Shown: positions 7,440 to 9,575 of the stretch, in pieces | How positions within the stretch are numbered: position 1 is the stretch's first letter | Layout: each line of letters begins with the position of its first letter | Source of the DNA: Gammaproteobacteria bacterium | GTDB lineage: Bacteria > Pseudomonadota > Gammaproteobacteria > S012-40 | Assembly: GCA_029879945.1 (NCBI GenBank) | Contig: JAOUPJ010000130.1 | Location: 1-9,575, forward strand | Direction of reading: 5' to 3' | DNA length: 9,575 nt | The notes under the pieces: model-generated | What the model was told of the DNA's origin: nothing | Databases searched by the model: none | Seen by the model: only the letters and a program-made list of their open reading frames with translations | Program-made: the position numbers and the translations under genes

Positions 7440-7846
7440 GTGAGCTTCTTGATTCTTTCCATCTGAGTAATAACATCCGTTAAACGAATACCGAACTTTT
7501 CGTTAACCACCACCACTTCTCCGTGGGCAATCAAAGTTCCGTTTACCAAAACGTCCAGAGGCTCTCCGGCGAGTCTATCCAACTCCACGACCGAACCCTG
7601 ATTCAATTTCAAAAGATTTCGAATAGAGATTTGTGTACGTCCGATTTCCATTGAGATAGTCACCGGGATATCCAGTATCATCTCCAGGTCGACACGCTCC
7701 TGGGAATCATTGGAATCCGCGACTAATTCATCCATTGCAACAGCATTTGGCCCACCGTCATCCTCGTCCAATGCCTGTTGAGCGAGCGCAGCTTCCCAGT
7801 CGTCTTCTATATTTTCATCAATCTTTTCGTCTTCAGCTTCAGCCAT
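7436..7846 (-). CDS. fliN: Flagellar motor switch protein FliN
   Basis: FliN forms the lower part of the C-ring with FliM, takes part in switching, and docks the FliH-FliI export ATPase complex. The 136-residue protein has a strongly acidic N-terminal extension (about 1-55, many Asp and Glu) that includes DDWEAALAQQ (15-24). The SpoA domain follows at about 57-130, with LEMILDIPVTISMEIGRT, the LLKLNQGSVVELDRLAGEP segment and KFGIRLTDV. It has an excellent AGGAG Shine-Dalgarno (7853-7857) 6 nt upstream, 18 nt after the fliM stop, which is consistent with high, independent translation initiation for an abundant rotor subunit. Confidence 0.98.
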   Translation of the reverse strand: MAEAEDEKIDENIEDDWEAALAQQALDEDDGGPNAVAMDELVADSNDSQERVDLEMILDIPVTISMEIGRTQISIRNLLKLNQGSVVELDRLAGEPLDVLVNGTLIAHGEVVVVNEKFGIRLTDVITQMERIKKLT

Positions 7847-7864
7847 TCTAGTCTCCTAAGGACC

Positions 7865-8851
7865 CTACACGTCTACATTCGGATTTTCCGCCGTTTCTGC
7901 GATCTTGAGTGCTTTATTTCCGTTAAAAACGCCATAATGACAATTGAAAAGTGGTACACCTGCAGATTTAAGCAGCACGTGATCAGGCATTTCTATCGAT
8001 ATCACATCACCAATTTCCAAATTCTTAACATCGCGTAGCGTCAATTCCGCCTGTGTCAGTTCGCTGGTTAGTTCAAGATTTGCATCCATAATCTCTTCGC
8101 GTAAGGCCTGCGACCAGCGCTCATCCATTTCAACGTGATCACTTAAAACCCCTGCGTCTAACAGCTCCCGAATGGGTTCCAGCATCAGGTACGGGAAGGT
8201 GATATGCATCTCACCGCCACCGCCTTCCAGCTCTATATTGAAGGAACTGACCACGACCACTTCACTAGGGCTTACGATATTCGCAAAGTGCGGATTAACT
8301 TCAGCACTTAAGAATTCATATTTCACTTGCAATACAGGAGACCAAGCCTCGGCAAGATCAAAAAAGGCCTGTTTCAACACCCCTTCAACGATTTTCAACT
8401 CTGTGGGAGTAAACTCTCGACCTTCTATCTTGGTATGAAACCTTCCTTCACCCCCAAAATAGTTATCTACTAGTATGTAAACAAGTTTGGGATCAAAGAC
8501 GAACAAACCTGTACCACGCAGGGGATTCATTTTGACCATATTCAAACTGGTGGGAACAAATAGACTATGTACATATTCGGCAAATTTCATCATTTGCACG
8601 CCGTTAACGGAAATTTCTGCTGCGCGTCTCAATTTCGAAAATAGACTGATACGAAAAAATCGCGCAAAACGCTCATTGATCATTTCAAGCGTTGGCATAC
8701 GACCGCGAACAATGCGGTCTTGGCTAGCAAAATCGTAGGTGGTTAAATCACTGTCTAGATCTGGAGAACCACCAGTATCGATGTCACCACTAGATACCCC
8801 ATGCAAAAGGGCATCTATCTCGTCCTGGGTTAGAATATCTGCACCGCTCAT
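7865..8851 (-). CDS. fliM: Flagellar motor switch protein FliM
   Basis: FliM is the C-ring subunit that binds phospho-CheY and couples the signal to rotor direction. The 328-residue protein has the N-terminal CheY-binding motif ILTQDEIDALL (6-16), a linker, a CheC-like middle domain (about 45-235) with the GGEG motif (133-136), and a SpoA domain at about 250-320 that pairs with FliN. A short tail follows. The GAGGA Shine-Dalgarno (8857-8861) is 5 nt before the ATG; the fliL-fliM gap is 24 nt. An intact CheY motif implies a chemotaxis system elsewhere in the genome. Confidence 0.98.
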   Translation of the reverse strand: MSGADILTQDEIDALLHGVSSGDIDTGGSPDLDSDLTTYDFASQDRIVRGRMPTLEMINERFARFFRISLFSKLRRAAEISVNGVQMMKFAEYVHSLFVPTSLNMVKMNPLRGTGLFVFDPKLVYILVDNYFGGEGRFHTKIEGREFTPTELKIVEGVLKQAFFDLAEAWSPVLQVKYEFLSAEVNPHFANIVSPSEVVVVSSFNIELEGGGGEMHITFPYLMLEPIRELLDAGVLSDHVEMDERWSQALREEIMDANLELTSELTQAELTLRDVKNLEIGDVISIEMPDHVLLKSAGVPLFNCHYGVFNGNKALKIAETAENPNVDV

Positions 8852-8875
8852 CCTATTCCTCGACTATGTGTTGAA

Positions 8876-9364
8876 CTACTGGGTCACAAAACTTGTGAAA
8901 TATACCGCTTCGATACCACCTGTGTTGCTTTGCTCCTCAAGTATTTTGTTAATCTCCTCCATCGCCACTTTACGTATCTCCTCCTTACCTGCCGGAGAGT
9001 GTAAAGTCTCTGCAGTCTGACTGCTGAGTAACAACAAGATGTTATTTCGAATCAGCGGCATGTGTGCAGTAAGCGCCTCTATCACATGCGGATCACGGGT
9101 CATGATTTCGACAGATGCCTGTAAATAGCGCGAACGGCCCTTATCGGTAAAATTGACTATGAAAGCAGGTTCTAAAGGGTGATAAATGGCGGGAGCGTCC
9201 GGAGACACCGCCTCTGCCTGGGTACCACCTGGATTCAGTAAACCCATGCTCTTCAATAGAAAAAAGATTCCACCCATACTTACTACTACCAGAACAATGG
9301 CGCCAACGATCATCATCGCTACCAGTTTGGTAGTGTTTCCACCATCTACCGCATTATCCGCCAT
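8876..9364 (-). CDS. fliL: Flagellar stator-associated membrane protein FliL
   Basis: FliL is an inner-membrane protein at the flagellar base that surrounds or supports the stator units and raises torque in many species. The 162-residue protein has a short cytoplasmic start, one membrane helix (about 14-37), a Gly/Pro-containing linker, and a periplasmic domain from about 60. That domain contains the family segments EPAFIVNFTDKGRSRYLQAS and IRNNILLLLSSQTAETLHSPAG, with the typical C-terminal VYFTSFVTQ. The ATG at 9362-9364 has an AGGG 8 nt upstream. It is the first gene after the sigma-54 promoter at 9407-9422. Confidence 0.97.
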   Translation of the reverse strand: MADNAVDGGNTTKLVAMMIVGAIVLVVVSMGGIFFLLKSMGLLNPGGTQAEAVSPDAPAIYHPLEPAFIVNFTDKGRSRYLQASVEIMTRDPHVIEALTAHMPLIRNNILLLLSSQTAETLHSPAGKEEIRKVAMEEINKILEEQSNTGGIEAVYFTSFVTQ

Positions 9365-9406
9365 ATCTCTTTCCCTGCTGATCTGTTAAGAGGCTAGAGC
9401 AAATGG

Positions 9407-9422
9407 AGCAAGTCCTATGCCA
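9407..9422 (-). promoter_or_regulatory. Sigma-54 (RpoN) promoter for fliL
   Basis: Read on the minus strand the bases are TGGCATAGGACTTGCT, which fits the sigma-54 consensus TGGCAYRN4TTGCW at every specified position, with GG at -24 (9420-9421) and GC at -12 (9408-9409). The predicted start point is near 9396, giving a leader of about 32 nt before the fliL ATG. The site is outside coding sequence and correctly oriented. Sigma-54 control of flagellar middle genes is established in Vibrio and Pseudomonas. This promoter would need an AAA+ activator. Confidence 0.9.
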
Positions 9423-9480
9423 GAGGAATTGGAAGTAAATCACTTGTATTTCAGATAGTTAAAACGCATTCTTAGAGCCC

Positions 9481-9509
9481 GTCAAAAACCAGTCAGACAG
9501 GAAAAGTCA
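9481..9509 (-). promoter_or_regulatory. Possible enhancer (activator site) upstream of the fliL promoter
   Basis: CCAGTCAGACAGG (9489-9501) is a 13-bp near-palindrome with one mismatched pair around a central A. GTCA occurs three times in the same orientation at 9481, 9492 and 9506 (TGAC on the minus strand). The dyad centre is about 99 bp upstream of the predicted start point, in the normal range for a sigma-54 activator. The likely protein (FlrC/FleR or FleQ type) is not identifiable from these bases; the match could be chance. Confidence 0.35.
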
Positions 9510-9575
9510 GCATTTAACAATGGGGGAGCAAAATTGGATCCGAGTAGTGAGAGCAGTAGTGCAGGCTATTTTTTT

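Larger units (their letters stand above)
9365..9575. other. Noncoding upstream region of the operon
   Basis: This stretch holds the sigma-54 promoter and possible enhancer described separately. Stop codons occur in all three minus-strand frames (9507-9509, 9514-9516, 9566-9568), so any upstream gene on this strand ends by about 9507. None of the short peptides before those stops resembles a FliK C-terminus. The edge ends in seven T's on the plus strand with no clear stem before it. I see no tRNA, IS or other element here. Confidence 0.6.

Noticed and set aside
9428..9450. IHF-like site between promoter and enhancer
   Set aside because: The best match (AATCACTTGTATTT) breaks the consensus at several fixed positions.
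9457..9485. Sigma-70-like promoter: TTGACG at 9480-9485 with a TTAACT 17 nt downstream (minus strand)
   Set aside because: The -35 is good but the -10 matches only about half of TATAAT, and the strong sigma-54 element nearby explains fliL expression better.
9520..9575. Plus-strand frame open from an ATG at 9520 to the window edge
   Set aside because: Only 18 codons are visible, with no Shine-Dalgarno and no recognisable N-terminus, so a divergent gene cannot be supported.

Overview
The window is one uninterrupted stretch of a flagellar assembly operon, entirely on the minus strand. In transcription order (right to left) it reads fliL, fliM, fliN, fliO, fliP, fliQ, fliR, flhB, flhA, flhF and the first 112 codons of flhG (also called fleN), which runs off the left edge. 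Gene order and protein sequences point to a gammaproteobacterium with polar flagella of the Vibrio/Pseudomonas/Shewanella type: flhF and flhG directly follow flhA, and a sigma-54 promoter drives the cluster. Base composition is moderate. I cannot name the genus.

Right edge (9365-9575): noncoding DNA with a sigma-54 promoter that matches the consensus at every fixed position (9407-9422, minus strand). It lies about 32 nt upstream of the fliL start codon. Behind it, near -85 to -113, is an imperfect dyad with three TGAC repeats, the usual location for an enhancer-binding activator such as FlrC, FleR or FleQ. No fliK-like C-terminus is visible.

9364-7436 holds the stator-associated protein FliL and the switch/C-ring proteins FliM and FliN. 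7439-5153 holds the export-gate genes fliO, fliP, fliQ and fliR, packed with ATGA overlaps or 3-nt gaps. 5149-1880 holds the export substrate-specificity switch flhB and the export-gate channel protein flhA. 1828-1 holds flhF (SRP-type GTPase that sets the polar site) and flhG (MinD-like ATPase that limits flagellar number), overlapping by 14 bp.

Together the genes supply the rotor switch, the type III export gate and the number/placement control pair. Spacing is tight throughout (largest gap 51 bp), so one polycistronic message with translational coupling is likely.

No previously undescribed system is visible; the genes are standard. The points worth a second look are small regulatory ones: the promoter and possible enhancer, a TTG start on flhF with a hairpin just upstream, a four-codon upstream ORF that ends on the flhA start codon, and sequence variations in FlhF and FlhG.
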